A DNA stretch of 64,000 nucleotides from the NCBI GenBank assembly GCA_963662155.1, contig OY759267.1, positions 13,810,060 to 13,874,059 of the forward strand. The letters are read 5' to 3'. Source of the stretch: Lamellibrachia columna. Lineage: Eukaryota > Annelida > Polychaeta > Sabellida > Siboglinidae. Below, piece by piece: positions 45,590-61,419 of this stretch (positions within the stretch are counted from its first letter, which is position 1; each line of letters opens with the position of its first letter). A program made the position numbers and the translations under genes. Below the pieces are notes generated by a model that made no database searches, was not told the DNA's origin, and saw only the letters and a list, made by a program, of their open reading frames with translations.

Positions 45590-46297
45590 GTCACAGGAGG
45601 AGGGGAGTACTGCGCTATGTCCAACTACTGTCCCCCCAGACACCTCGTTAGCCCCAACTGGGTTGCTAAAGCTGACCAAGTGCTGATGTCGGAGTGAAAT
45701 GCCATGTAGCATGAACAAGTGCAGCTGCAACAGCTCTGACATGGCATGTACACCATTTTGAGCATGCCAGGGTGGACAGGCCTGCCTAAATGAGAGCGGC
45801 AAGTACGTCCTACATGGTGAAGATGAACAGGACTGATGCTTAGAAAGGTAAGAATTTCACGAAATGCTGATCTTATGTAATTATCCTCATATGATAACAC
45901 ATGGAAAATAAATTTTGTCATGTTCTTCTTTTTTTTTTTCGCGGTACATGAAATATAGTCTTTTTTGCATAGTCGGCAACCATTTGTAGCGTACTTATGG
46001 TCGCCATCTTGTTTTCTTTACAATTTTTCATATCAATTATGGTGGAATCGAATTCCTCATGTCTGGAAACATATAAAATAACATTTCAATCATGTCTGTA
46101 CCTTGTCTGGTGAAGATAATGATAAAAAGTTGATTTTGGTTGCCATTTTGGAATTTTTTTCAAAATTCTCAATGGTGAGAACTCCACACCCCGTGGATGT
46201 CATTATATACATACTAGAGATGAATAATCAACAAAGATAAAAACTATATCAGGCAAAAGGGGGTTCTGTCAAAAAATGCCCTTTGGCTGCCGGACTA
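45590..46297. repeat. Right long inverted repeat
   Basis: Inverted partner of 43659-44350. Contains an inverted copy of the end of the nuclease frame (CTGTCCCCCCAGACACCTCG near 45630), which is not translated sensibly. Confidence 0.85.
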
Positions 46298-46643
46298 ATA
46301 AGAATATGCTTTCTGTGTACCTCTTTGGATGAATAACTATTCAATCTGTAATCATGTATAATGTCATGTTGTAAGCCTTGCCAGTCTTTTCACCGATTTA
46401 TGCTACTATTTCTATACACTAAGATTTGTGTTTAATTATACTTGGGTGGCTCCTATCAGAGCGGCTTTTTAGCCTTAGTGGGAGTCTCCCAGACCATAAA
46501 TTAATAATGTATATTATATGTAATTACCATATGTATGCTTTTACATTATCACTTTTTGAATGATAATGTATATGGGTCTAAATAAAGTACATATGTTTGT
46601 CTGCCACATATTGGATCAAATTTGCTGCACTTCGAAAACAGCA

Positions 46644-46653
46644 CATATACGTG

Positions 46654-46733
<80 letters not shown>
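46644..46733. repeat. (TA)n microsatellite
   Basis: About 45 uninterrupted TA dinucleotides. Confidence 0.97.
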
Positions 46734-46737
<4 letters not shown>

Positions 46738-47498
46738 ATTAAAGCTAAGATAATATAGTCTTTTGTATACGTAATAATTGCCGGTGGTGGAATGCGAGGT
46801 TGGCCTCCACAGGGTCGAAGACAATTACAAGACCACAATTTCCCACTATCAGAACACATTCTGAGTAAGTAACTGGCGTGATATTCTTGATTCTAAATTG
46901 ATTGCACAGCGTGGTGTGGTGTGTTTGTACACAGGTCTACGTGACGCGTCTAGCGCTGTAGTATAGTGGGTAGTTTGTAGCGCTTGCTTCATACTATCGC
47001 TTCCAGCTGCAGCCACCAGACAGCTGACGGGAGCGAAAAAGGAGCCGATTGCGTAAGTCTCTCCTGCTGGTACACAGCCTCTGCATAGACAAGACTCTAG
47101 CACAACCTCCTAATTGTACACTGCGAATACTGGACACATTGCGGCCTCGGACTAATGTGCTGGAGACCGGTGAGCAAGTTGGAACCCTTGAGGTGCAGTG
47201 TGCAGGGCCCACCGGCGTATGGACACGTCCGTGCCCTCACTATTCCAACTCCCATCCGTACATTTTCCTCGATTGTTTCGCTTATTCCGTCCGCCAAGCT
47301 TACTTTCTCCTCCCTGACGAGGATCCCTGCCCAGACATTCTACCACCCAGTTCTTCTGCTACTCCAACGTACACATTTGATAATGGACAGTCAGTAAAAC
47401 GAATGTCATAATCTTTTAATTATTGCAATCATGGGAAATCAACAAAGACATTATAAAATAAAGTTTTCACTTCGATGATAAAAGTGGTGGTCAGTTAT
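46734..47498. other. No supported gene
   Basis: Overlapping open frames at 46994-47411 have no recognisable domain and compete on both strands. It may be GC-richer intergenic sequence. Confidence 0.4.
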
Positions 47499-47769
47499 GA
47501 CTTTCTTGTCAACGTGGACCCGTTACACTGAGTGTCTCGTTTAGACTTTCTTGTCAACGTGGACCCGTTACACTGAGTGCCTCGTTTAGACTTTCTTGTC
47601 AACGTGGACCCGTTACGCTGAGTGTCTCGTTTAGACTTTCTTGTCAACGTGGACCCGTTACGCTGAGTGCCTCGTTTAGACTTTCTTGTCAACGTGGACC
47701 CGTTACGCTGAGTGCCTCGTTTAGACTTTCTTGTCAACGTGGACCCGTTACGCTGAGTGCCTCGTTTAG
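47499..47769. repeat. Minisatellite, 45-bp unit
   Basis: Six near-perfect copies of GACTTTCTTGTCAACGTGGA plus the following 25 bp to CGTTTA. Because 45 is divisible by 3, the minus frame reads a false 15-residue repeat. Confidence 0.96.
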
Positions 47770-49080
47770 ACAAAAATGCTGCAGCCAATCATTCTGGCCG
47801 CTTCTCTGTATGCTTACTCACAGTGAGAGGGCGTGCAATGTGTCTGGCATCCAAACCCACATAACTATATACTTTTCATAGTTAACAGAGTCACTGCCAT
47901 TATAATATATGTCAAGGCAATGCACATTTTCAGGTTTTATATGTACAACTTTAACATCTAGCATTCACGATCACGATTTCACAATAACTGATGTTTTAAT
48001 TACCATAGATACGTGTATTTCAAATTGTGGACCTATATAATACCCTCTCATCGTGACTAGTCAAGCCTTTCTTCTAAAATATCAACGTTGCGATTTCGAG
48101 AATTTTAGCCAAAGCATTCACCCGAGACAGGACAACGCCACATAGCTGCGCACATATATTTACTGCACCTGATTATCGACAATCATGTTCCATATGTCAC
48201 ATTTGAAATTCCAAAGTCATCCCCTAGGCTTATCCATACGAACGGAAATAACGATTGTCAGTTCATAACGGCCTCGTTTCGGATACACTAGGATGGCGTT
48301 GCCAGTCGTCGACTGTGTTCACTCCAACGAGCGTTGCTCTTAGAGCGCTGTGCATGTACGTAACACAACGCTGTTGTCTCTACAAAGTCCCGGACGACAA
48401 GTTTCGTGACACGTCTAGCATAACCTACGCAAATGTCTGTACATTTGGTCTTGAGCAACTTGTTGGACAAAAGTTCTAAACATTTCTGAACTGTGTTGTG
48501 TGATTCTAAAATACTGTTCTGTGTGAAACGATTCCCGAAATTATGTGTTGATTTTAATGCTATTCCTACGTAATGTTCCACTGCCAAATGTGTTCATGGG
48601 ACATATTTTTTCATTCACTTGTCTTCTTTTTTGTCATGCATAATGCATGTCATGTATGTTTCCTGAATACACAGGCCATTGTGTCATGTGTGATTCCCTG
48701 CAGGATGTTTCGTCCGCTCTCGATCGCGTTATTCAACATAGCGGTGTTTGATAACGGCTGTCGGATATCTCGAGGGATTTCGACTGTTTCTTAGAAGGCA
48801 ATATCTTTCTGTCGTCATTTTTCTTTAGTTAAGTGTTAGTTTGACCATTTTTGTCGTCAACACAAGACGACATACTCCAATTCCAGTGGGAAAAAACCGG
48901 GAAATCTTCCTCGGCGAATGTAGCCCACTGTATGATATAGTTGGTGAATGAATACTGTCGCTACTAGCCAGTCAATTTAAAAAAATCCGCCGACTAATTT
49001 TGTCTTCAAGCAATTCATTCTGCCACTTATCTGGTTCCGGTTACACAAAACACCCGATGCCGGATCCTCAGGGGCTGTCT
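47770..49080. other. Downstream of the GPCR, no supported gene
   Basis: The GPCR 3' UTR should lie just below 49081. Opposing open frames at 48255-48587 lack domains. Confidence 0.4.
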
Positions 49081-52989
<3,909 letters not shown>

Positions 52990-53807
52990 CTGAAACAGCG
53001 AACGGCGATGGTCAGGAAAGTTTATGACACATGGACTCCCAGCAATCGTCGGTTTTCATTTTGATAAAGCACAATTAAAGAGGGGCTGTGGTAGGAGGTG
53101 GATCCCCAAAATAGGTGGAACGTTGGCCACCAAACAAGTGGGGGACAGGAGGTTGAGACCCCTTCTACGCGCACTCATTAAAATAACCGTTCAATAACGT
53201 TTAATCGGGAAACAGTATGACGATGACTCAGTCCCACGTAATTGTCGTTCGTGAGAAAATGCACGTAATATATATTAAAATGTAACAACTGTCGTTTATG
53301 TTTATACATCCGTCTGATGGCTAGTGGCATGATTGTCAGTGACATTAAACAAGAGTAGCAAGATTTTGGGTTCTGAGAAGACGTTTCAAGCCAAATACGT
53401 CTTGTTTCTTCCACAGCTGAACAGCTGAAGGCAGGGATGGCAAATGTGCGTACACGGCTGTGATGAATTTATTTATTCATACCATCTGTATAATTCCCGT
53501 CTTTAACCCATGGTCTTCTCGCCCAAATGCTATGTGTAAACCAGTGAGCAAGCACACTGCCAAATATATGACTGACACCAGGTTACTCGTCGTCGTCAAT
53601 CGAGCGTGAATGGAAACAAGAACTACATGGATTCTAGTCTGAATTATTTTACACTGCTTCACGTTCCCGTTTTCTCTCACACCGGGCACAACACGCTGTG
53701 TCTCAATGGACCACTCCCTCCAAAGTCACCGCAGTTTGCAAGCGTTGGTAATCTGTTTACCAAAATCCATACAGCTGAGATGATGGACAGTTTTTCTGAC
53801 ACACACA

Positions 53808-53847
<40 letters not shown>

Positions 53848-54085
53848 CACACACATATATGTAGAACACTATATTTTGTTCTCACGAACGTACATGTTTA
53901 TGTATTGTGTCGGACTCGTTGTTTTTGTGATGCGCGTGTTTTTTTCTTTTCATTGGCATCTATGTTGACACGGATGGATGGGATTATCAAAAGGCACACG
54001 AGGTTATTTGTTCTGTCGTTGACCTGCTCCAGCATCAGAGTTTCTTACATATCCTACAATGTCGTTTTCGAGAAAAAGAAGCCAG
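52990..54085. other. Upstream of the GPCR exon, no exon recognised
   Basis: The missing GPCR first exon should lie here or beyond. A (CACG)n tract is at 53801-53846, and a stretch related to the 42200 minisatellite is at 53090-53155. Confidence 0.4.
53801..53846. repeat. (CACG)n microsatellite
   Basis: About eleven tandem tetranucleotides. Confidence 0.95.
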
Positions 54086-54161
54086 GTAATTCAAATCAGA
54101 TAACTTTAATTTTTCATATCCAAGGTGTGTTTAATTTTAATTAATAACAGTAGCAACAACT

Positions 54162-54621
54162 ATGCGTCCCCACACCACCCTCAGGCGCTTGTTGGTACAT
54201 CCCAAGGACAAAGTAGAGCTAGAAGAACAGGGTGAACTGGTGTACCAAATACCATGCAAGAACTGTGGTGCTGAGTACATTGGGGAGACAGGAAGACTAC
54301 TAAAATCACGACTGGAGGAACACAGAAAGGATGTAGACAACACGAAAAAAGAGAAATACACAAGGAGCGGGAAAAAAAAGATTGATGTCTGCCATCAATA
54401 AATCCGCCCTTACAGACCATGCGACAACTGAAAACCACATCATAGACTGGGAGGGAGTGAACATTGTAGACAAGGAACCCAACCGAAGAATCCGGCACAT
54501 CAAAGAAGTCATCTGGATCAGGAAAGTTAGAACACCCATCAACAGAGACGAGGGCAATTACGAACTACCTCACGTGTACGATGACGTCATCGGTACTGAT
54601 GAAGTCAACGTGATACGTTGA
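54162..54621 (+). pseudogene. GIY-YIG endonuclease domain of a Penelope-like element
   Basis: First frame: VYQIPCKNCGAEYIGETGRL followed by LKSRLEEHRKDV, a GIY-YIG core (Y-x-I-PC-x2-C with YIGET). A frameshift lies in the A-run near 54370. Second frame: SALTDHATTENHIIDWEGVN then EVIWIRKVRTPINRDEGNYE and LPHVYDDV, ending at 54621. Order and motifs match PLE C-termini; the RT is absent. Confidence 0.85.
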
Positions 54622-54640
54622 CGAAAGCCTCTACCAGGTA
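54596..54640 (+). ncRNA. Hammerhead-ribozyme-like motif in Penelope-like repeat
   Basis: CTGATGA (54596-54602), one extra A, an 8-bp hairpin GTCAACGT-GAT-ACGTTGAC (54604-54622), then GAAA (54623-54626) and a short AGCCT/AGGT hairpin. PLEs are known to carry hammerhead ribozymes. The extra A and an unclear stem I leave activity open. Confidence 0.5.
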
Positions 54641-54699
54641 AATTAAACACACCTTGGATATGAAAAATGAAAGTTATCTGATTTGAAAATGAACTATCA

Positions 54700-55700
54700 T
54701 GAAGAATGTTCAGTAAAAAAGCCAGGTAATTATCTACATAAATTGTATTCCAAATCAGCCGTATTTTGTCCACATATACAGCGTATCCAATGGCAGGGTA
54801 TTCGTGCCAGATACGCGACGGTTTAACCGTGACCCCAGTGTTCGAAATGACCACTGACCCTTGGGGGGTCCCCTAAAAATAATGGTAACCCCCCCCGAAA
54901 AAATCTTCTTTTCAGTACTGTAATGGCTATTAGCGCCTATCTTTTTGAAAAGACTTGCTTGATATCATAGCGACCTATAGTTATTTTACCAACTTAGGTT
55001 GAACGCACTGGATAAGAGAGTCTGCTAAATTGTAAATTGTGGCCTAAAGCATTGTTACTGGAGTAATGCGCTTGCAGACACAGTGCTCTGTAATTCTGAA
55101 AAGTAAAATGCCAAGGTAAAATGTGTCTTAACTAGACACTCATTTGTGGCGTTACTGAAGACACCCAACAGATGGCGCCCTTAACCACAGAACACACACT
55201 TATCAATGATATGAGTGGAAATATGTTTTTAACATAGATTAACCGAATGACAATAGGGTGAGCTGAATGAATCAGCTAAACTACCAACAGAATGAAGTCG
55301 AGTCATGCGAAAGCCGTCGAGTTCTGCGAAAACCGTCGAGTTCTAGCACAGACGAACCAGTGTAGCCTCATACGCAGCAACAGGTGCCACAGCGGAAGGG
55401 TAATTACATCGGTACAACGAGGGACCCTCCAAACTTACATTTTTCTTTCTTATGGGAGGTCCCTCTGCCTAAAGCTACGATTCCATATGTACGGATACGG
55501 CATGCGGTATGCGACAACAAATGGCTATAGTGGGAATTCACAGGAGTGATTCCACGTGTGCGGATGAGGATGCGGCAAATCGAATGGCTCCATGTGGCGA
55601 TTCAAATCGTATCCGCACACGAATCGGCCAGGAAATTCCAAGGAGTGACGTCAATATATAGAGGTATTTCCCCTAGTTTAAAAATGGCAGCGTAGGTAAG
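54700..55700. other. Intergenic, no supported gene
   Basis: Contains CpG-rich imperfect inverted repeats around 55480-55630 (for example ATACGG/CCGCAT motifs), possibly the end of the element that carries the MADF fragment. Confidence 0.35.
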
Positions 55701-55730
55701 AATACACTGATCAGGACTAGGATTGAAACA

Positions 55731-55870
55731 TGCCGTCACGAAAACTACCAATAGCTCAAATAGATGTTCTGGTGGAAGAAGTGCGTCATAATCCTATTTT
55801 ATACGACCCAAGTGTGTAGAGCAAAAAAACGCTCAGAAAATTCACAACACGTGGAGCAGCATCTACGTTT
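55731..55870 (+). pseudogene. MADF-like domain fragment
   Basis: ATG at 55731 opens MPSRKLPIAQIDVLVEEVRH then NPILYDPSV and a stop; SKKTLRKFTTRGAA follows in the same frame. LVEEV..NP.LYDPS is the start of a MADF/Myb-SANT-type DNA-binding domain, as found in PIF/Harbinger elements. It is cut off by the LINE insertion. Confidence 0.5.
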
Positions 55871-55884
55871 TGATGGCACGGGAT

Positions 55885-56385
55885 TGCACAGACAACAGCA
55901 GCACTAACAAGGTTGAAACCCTTATGGAACGACAGAAACATCACTGCCAGTTCGAAAATAAGGCTGATGCGCTCCCTTGTCATGTCCATCTTTCTGTACG
56001 CTTGTGAAACATGGACCCTCTCAGCTATAGAAGAGGATACAAGCCATGGAAATGATATACTTTTCCGCAACAAGATCAAGCAAGCCATCGGACCATATGA
56101 CGACCTTCTTACAACAGTCAAGAAGCGTAAACTGAAGTGGTACGGTCATGTATCACGATCATCTGGCCTGGCAAAGACTATCTTGCAAGGTACCGTAAGA
56201 GGGGGGAGACGAAGAGGTAGACAGAAGAAGAGGTGGGAAGACAACATCAAAGAGTGGACAGGAATGGAGTTCGCTGACTCCCAGAGGGCTGTTGAGAACA
56301 GGGAAACGTGGAGAGAGCTGGTTAGAAAGTCATCAATGGTGCCCCAACGATCCTTACGGGTTATGGGAAAGTGAAGTGAAGAAGA
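55885..56385 (+). mobile_element. Second LINE family, 3'-end copy
   Basis: Matches the C-terminal 3' end of the ORF at 34784-37048: [40 protein letters not shown] and [13 protein letters not shown], with the same GTGAAGTGAAGAAG end. About 90 bp are deleted after WTLSA. No stop until the family's end. Confidence 0.9.
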
Positions 56386-58447
56386 GTTTTATTAAGATTT
56401 TAACCAAGGACACATACAATGTAAATCTCTAGAGAGTACAGGGGTGAGGATAACAATTTCTATTTTTAATTCAGGATAGCTTCCTTACTCAGCATGTGCT
56501 AGGACCAACCAGGGGAGAAAATGTATTAGATATAGTTTTATCATCACAATAAGAATTAGTTGACAATGTAAACATACATGAACCATTGAGTAACAGTGAC
56601 CACAATCAAATACATTTTGACATCAATGTAAAATCAGAAAGTAAAAATAAAAAACGTATAGGAGAAACTTCCACAAAGGTAATTATAAAGATATGACAAA
56701 ATACTTAGCAAAGCTAGATTGGAATAACATGCTGATGAATAAGACCGCAATTGAATGTTGGAATATTCTAAAATATGAAATTGAGAGTATCATCGATAAA
56801 TTTGTTCCCTTGAAAAGACAAGGAAAACGGTCTAGAAAGAAACACTTGTCAAAAGAAGCTATTAGAAAAATAGTGTTTAAACAAACTATGTGAAGGGTTT
56901 ATAGGCGTACCAGAAAGGATGAAGACTATGCAAATTACAAAGAGGCACTTAACCTAGCTACAACTGAAATTATACAATCTAAAAGAACCTTTCAAAAATA
57001 ATTGGCAGGTAATATAAAAAAAATTACAGCAAGAGTTTCTATGCTTATGTAAGGAGTAAACAGAAAGTTCGAGATAAGGTCGGACCACTGGAAAACAACA
57101 GGGGAAACATAATTTCAGATGGGTTTCAAATGGCAGAGGTCCTGAATGAGTATTTCAGCTCAGTTTTTACCACAGAAGATATCAGCTCACTTCCAGTTCC
57201 ATTTACTAAATTTGAGGGCAATAAATCAGAACATTTAGGGCAGTTATTTGTAACTCCTGAAATTATAGCAAAGAAAATCACCTGGAGTTGATGGGATACC
57301 ACCAAAACTGCTTAAGGAAATTGTAGAGCAAATTAGTACATCACTTGCAAAATGTTTTAACTTGTCACTAGAAGAAGGAATAGTTCCTTCATAATGGAAA
57401 GAAGCAAACATTACGCCGCTATTTAAGAAGGGATCGAGGAATAAGCCAGAAAACTATAGACCAGTGAGTTTAACATCAGTTGTATGTAAATTACTCGAAA
57501 CATTAATGAGAGACCACATGGTGGAATCTCTTGTAAAACATAAATTAATAAATACATATCAACATGGGTTCCTAAAAGCAAGGTCATGTCTAACCAATCT
57601 CTTATGTTTTTTGGAAGACATTACAAAGTGGGTAGATGACGGGTCACCAGTGGATGTTGTCTACTTAGATTTTCAGAAAGCTTTCGATAAAGTGCCACAT
57701 CAAAGATTGTTACTTAAATTAAAAGCCCATGGTATAGGTAATGATGTAATCAACTGAATAGAAAAGTGGCTTACACACAGAAGACAGAGAATAATAGTAG
57801 ATGGTGAGATTTCAAACTGGAAATATATATAAATGATTTGGAAGATGACATATCTAGCAAAGTACTCAAATTTGCAGATAACACAAAAGTATTCAGAAAG
57901 GTTAATAATTGTACAGATCAACAAAGTTTACAGGATGATCTAGATAAATTAGTTAAATGGTCAGAAAAATGGGACATGTTATTACATTTTGGGAAGTGTA
58001 AATGTATACACATAGGGCATGGAAACATGGAAGAAGAATATAACATGGGTGAAGCTGTACTAGGTAGAGACCAGGAGACTAAGAGGAGACGAAATAGAAG
58101 TGTTTAAAATCGTGAACAGTTATGAGGATGTTGATAGGAATATGTTCTTCAAACTTAAATAAGGTAGTAGAACCAGATGACACAAAGCAGCATTAGTTAA
58201 GGAGCAGTGTATGTTGGACATGGGAAAGTACTCTTTCTCCCAGAGGGTGATAAATGAATGGAACAAACTGCCAAATGATTGTGTTAATGCTAGTAGTGTG
58301 AATATATTTAAAAATAGAATTGACAGATATCTGATAAGGGCGGGCTACACATAGATGAGAAAATTGTTGGACTCTCGATAAGCCAATGGCTTCCTTGTCC
58401 ACTTGCCATCTAGAACTTGTTGTTTGGTATGGCAATCTTGTTAAATC
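56386..58447 (+). mobile_element. CR1-type LINE copy F, 3' two thirds
   Basis: Runs from the endonuclease end (DSFLTQ-like) through the linker, RT ([40 protein letters not shown]; the catalytic box is lost near 57830) to the C-terminal ETKRRR and SQRVINEWNKLPNDCVNASS, and the family 3' tail (58370-58447). Multiple stops; inactive. Confidence 0.88.
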
Positions 58448-58780
58448 TTGTTCAATGCAGGCAACCTTGCCCCACCCTGCTGGATCGACGGACCATCTCT
58501 CCCACTCTTAAGTAAGCCCTGAAGGCGAGAACCATCATAGCCCGTAACATAATGCATTTCTAATGTAAAATAACCACATGTGGCAAAGCGCTAATAAGCT
58601 GGGCAAGAATTGGCATTGTCACTGAAAACCTGACACCAAACACCGTTCCCAAGTTCTGGGCCCCATTTACAAGTTTGGCAATAATAAAATTCTTGGCCGG
58701 GTCCTCCAAACCATTAAGTTTATGAAATTATGAAATTACCAAGACTGTGGAAATCATAGAATACGGGGCATACCCCTTAT

Positions 58781-59052
58781 TATGCAAATACGCAAAAAAC
58801 ATCGTCATGGCAACAGATACGGGTAAACCTATTTTGTTGTACTCCAGTTTCCTTGTTAAAAAAATAAAAAATTTAAGGGCTCCCAATGTTTCACAAAGTG
58901 GCTACGTGTCACAATAGTATGCATACACGCAAAAAACATCATCATGGCAACAGATACGGCAAAACCTATTTTGTTTTACTCCAGTTTCCTTGTTAAAAAA
59001 GTAAAACTTTTAAGGGCTCCCAATGTTTCACAAAGTGGCTACGTGTCACAAT
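58781..59052. repeat. Tandem duplication, 136-bp unit, two copies
   Basis: ACGCAAAAAACATCRTCATG through GGCTACGTGTCACAAT occurs at 58790 and 58926. Divergence is a few bases. Confidence 0.9.
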
Positions 59053-59647
59053 CACCGGCCCTCTACCAACGTTTCGATAGACGTAACGTCTTCATTCCTC
59101 TAGCTCGTATCTGACGTGGATGGATCGACTCCCTTAACCCACAAGACGTCTGCCCATACTTTTGCGACACGGGCTATTGCATCAATTGACGGATTAGTGC
59201 CACCGAATCTCGGAGATTAAATCAAATATATTTGCACTAAAACGAATCGCTGAAAACAGCCGCACGGTTGTGTAGACAGACAAGTCACGTCTCCTTCAAT
59301 TATATGGAGTTGCATTTTTTCGCCCGAAAGCAGAGCGGCCCGTGGAGTCTTGGCACGGCTGGATCCTCACTGCTCGTACCAGCTCGGTGCAGTTAGATAA
59401 ACAGGGAGTAGATACTTAACATTGTGAGAAAAGAGAGAACACTGATGGATGTTATCATGAAATAGAAAAACATTGGATAGGACACATTGTAAGGTGACGA
59501 CCTTTGAAACTCGTGCGTAAGGATGAGTACATGGGAAATCTCAATGGGAAGGGAGGGAAACGAAATATCGCACTGGCATGTAAGAAAGTATGACGAACTG
59601 AAAAGAAAAGCATAAGATCAGGCGAGAGATAAATATATATATATAAA
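59053..59647. other. No supported feature
   Basis: No coding or repeat signal recognised. Confidence 0.4.
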
Positions 59648-60250
59648 GAGATATGGTGAGAGTGGGAGAGGGGGATGGGAGAGGAGGAGCGGGGGAGAGG
59701 GAGATAGGGAAAGAGAGAGAGGGGGGGGGATGGGAAAGAGGGAGAGGGGAGAGAGGAAGAGAGAGATAGGATTAGAGAGAGAGAGAGAGAGGTGGAGACG
59801 GAGAGAGGGAGAGGGGGAGAGGGAAGAGGTGCGAGAGGTGGAGAGAGGGAGGTATAGAGGGGTAGAGAGGGAGGAGGAGAGAAGAAGAGAGAGGGAGAGG
59901 GAGAGAGGGGGAGAGGAAGAGATAGGGAGATAGGGGAGAGGTAGAGAGGAGAGCGGGAGAAAGGGAGAGGGAGAGAAGGAGATGGGGAGCGGGAGAGTTG
60001 GAGAGGGGGAGGGGGTGAGAGGGAGAGAGGGAGAGGGAAGAGAGGGAGCGGGGAGAGGGAGAAAGGGAGAGTGGGTTATAGGGAGAGGGGGAGAGAGATA
60101 GAAGAGAGAGAGTGAGAGGGAGAGAGCGACAGAGAGAGATAGAGAGAGTGGGTAAGGAGGACGGGACGGAAGGAGGGAAAGAGAAGCTGGATAAATAAGT
60201 GAGGGAGAGGGAGAGACGGAGAGAGGGAGAGAGGGAGAGAGGGAGAGAAC
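59648..60250. repeat. Purine-rich GA/GGGAGA low-complexity tract
   Basis: Nearly pure A/G on the plus strand for about 500 bp. Arg/Glu-rich open frames in it are artefacts. Confidence 0.93.
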
Positions 60251-60784
60251 TAAAGTTCTACAATGCTGCAGAGAACTCAGACAATGTTTAATCTCACCCT
60301 CAAATAACGCTAATTAATTATTCGTAAATGTGTTCGCTATAATTTCATTGACGTGACTACGAGATAGCCAAGCAAAAGGATGACACCACTCAAGTTGCCC
60401 ACTATCTCAGGCAACGGCTCTTAGTGGAGATGTTCCGGGCAGCAAAACACTTCTTTTATCAGATATCAGAGCATCCCGCTAAGAGCTCGGCTAACTCTGA
60501 CATGACATCAAATATTCAGTTTTTGTCGCGAAGTGCAGTTCCAGTATGGTTCGGATTTTCCACTGTCATCCCATTAATTGTTTCCGTCCGCCTATGACAT
60601 AAAGATCTCCCAGAACCATCGTCACGCTGCGAGTTTCTTGACTCGGGCAAGAAACACCACTCAATCAACGACATGAAATTAATGTTGCATGCAAGGCAAA
60701 AACAGCGCCAGCTTACTGAATCAACGGAACCGTTCTCGATAAATATCAGACTCTCAACAAATGTAAACACTCCACGGACTGCAT
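60251..60784. other. No supported feature
   Basis: A minus frame at 60516-60770 has no recognised domain. Confidence 0.4.
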
Positions 60785-60788
60785 TTTC

Positions 60789-60857
60789 TGACGCCTTTGG
60801 TGGATGCCCCTGACGCCTTTGGTGGATGCCCCTGACGCCTTTGGTGGATGCCCCTGT
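60789..60857. repeat. Three tandem 23-bp units
   Basis: CTGACGCCTTTGGTGGATGC plus CCC, three exact copies. Confidence 0.9.
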
Positions 60858-61419
60858 CGCCGATAGAATAGTTGCGATTTGCCAATGCTTACAAGATGGG
60901 AACGGCCAACGCCGAACGCGGTCAGTCTTCTCAGTAAATGGACGCGGCGACGCGCTTGATTAAAACACGCCGATACGAAGGTCTGCTAAAAGGTTTTTTG
61001 CTCTTAGCCAGCTCAATTGACCATCGTATATCAGTGGAATGGAGACACACACATGGAGCCTAGATTACAACACGCAGACCGAGTCTTCGGTTTGTCCCAT
61101 CTCTTGCATATTGAAGACGATGCAGGCATTGAAGACACGGACAGTCCAGCAACTAAGGAGGCAGACTGTGTCCATTCATCTGCTAACTTTTTTATATTTA
61201 GACACGGCTGGGGACACACATCCGTGTCAATAGCCATGTCGTGATAAATTGTACCTGTTGTCTATTCCTATCCTTCAAACGTTTAGCAGAGCGTGTCGTC
61301 TGCCAGAAGTCAGATTTGTATTGCACGTTACAGATCATTCCTCAGTTAATTAGTTTCGCTCTTCTCGTCTCTTAGAATCATTCTGCGACCAATCAAACCT
61401 GTCTAGCATCCACTACACC

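Larger units (their letters stand above)
43659..46297. mobile_element. DNA element with long inverted repeats carrying an XPG/FEN-like nuclease gene
   Basis: Ends TAGTCCAGCAGCCGAGGGG (43659) and the inverted TAGTCCGGCAGCCAAAGGG (46297) bound long inverted repeats, about 43659-44350 and 45590-46297, that match over nearly their full length. ATA occurs beyond both ends (43656-43658 and 46298-46300), so a 3-bp ATA or 2-bp TA duplication fits. The inner parts of the repeats include the 3' end of the nuclease frame, so the right arm duplicates it inverted. It is an unusual foldback structure. Confidence 0.8.
54086..54692 (+). mobile_element. Penelope-like element fragment with GIY-YIG endonuclease
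   Basis: Bounded by inverted repeats 54091-54138 and 54641-54686 (TCAAATCAGATAACTTTAAT... and its inverse). Between them lie the GIY-YIG C-terminal domain and a hammerhead-like motif. Confidence 0.82.

Noticed and set aside
46560..46859. Tyr-Ile repeat proteins
   Set aside because: Translation of a (TA)n tract. The same holds at 51427-51658.
47049..47411. 120-codon plus-strand frame with a possible signal peptide
   Set aside because: No domain, and overlapping open frames exist on both strands; coding support too weak.
47495..47788. 15-residue Arg/Thr-rich repeat protein
   Set aside because: 45-bp repeat unit is divisible by 3, so the frame stays open by default.
59730..59933. Arg/Glu-rich protein
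   Set aside because: Translation of a purine tract.
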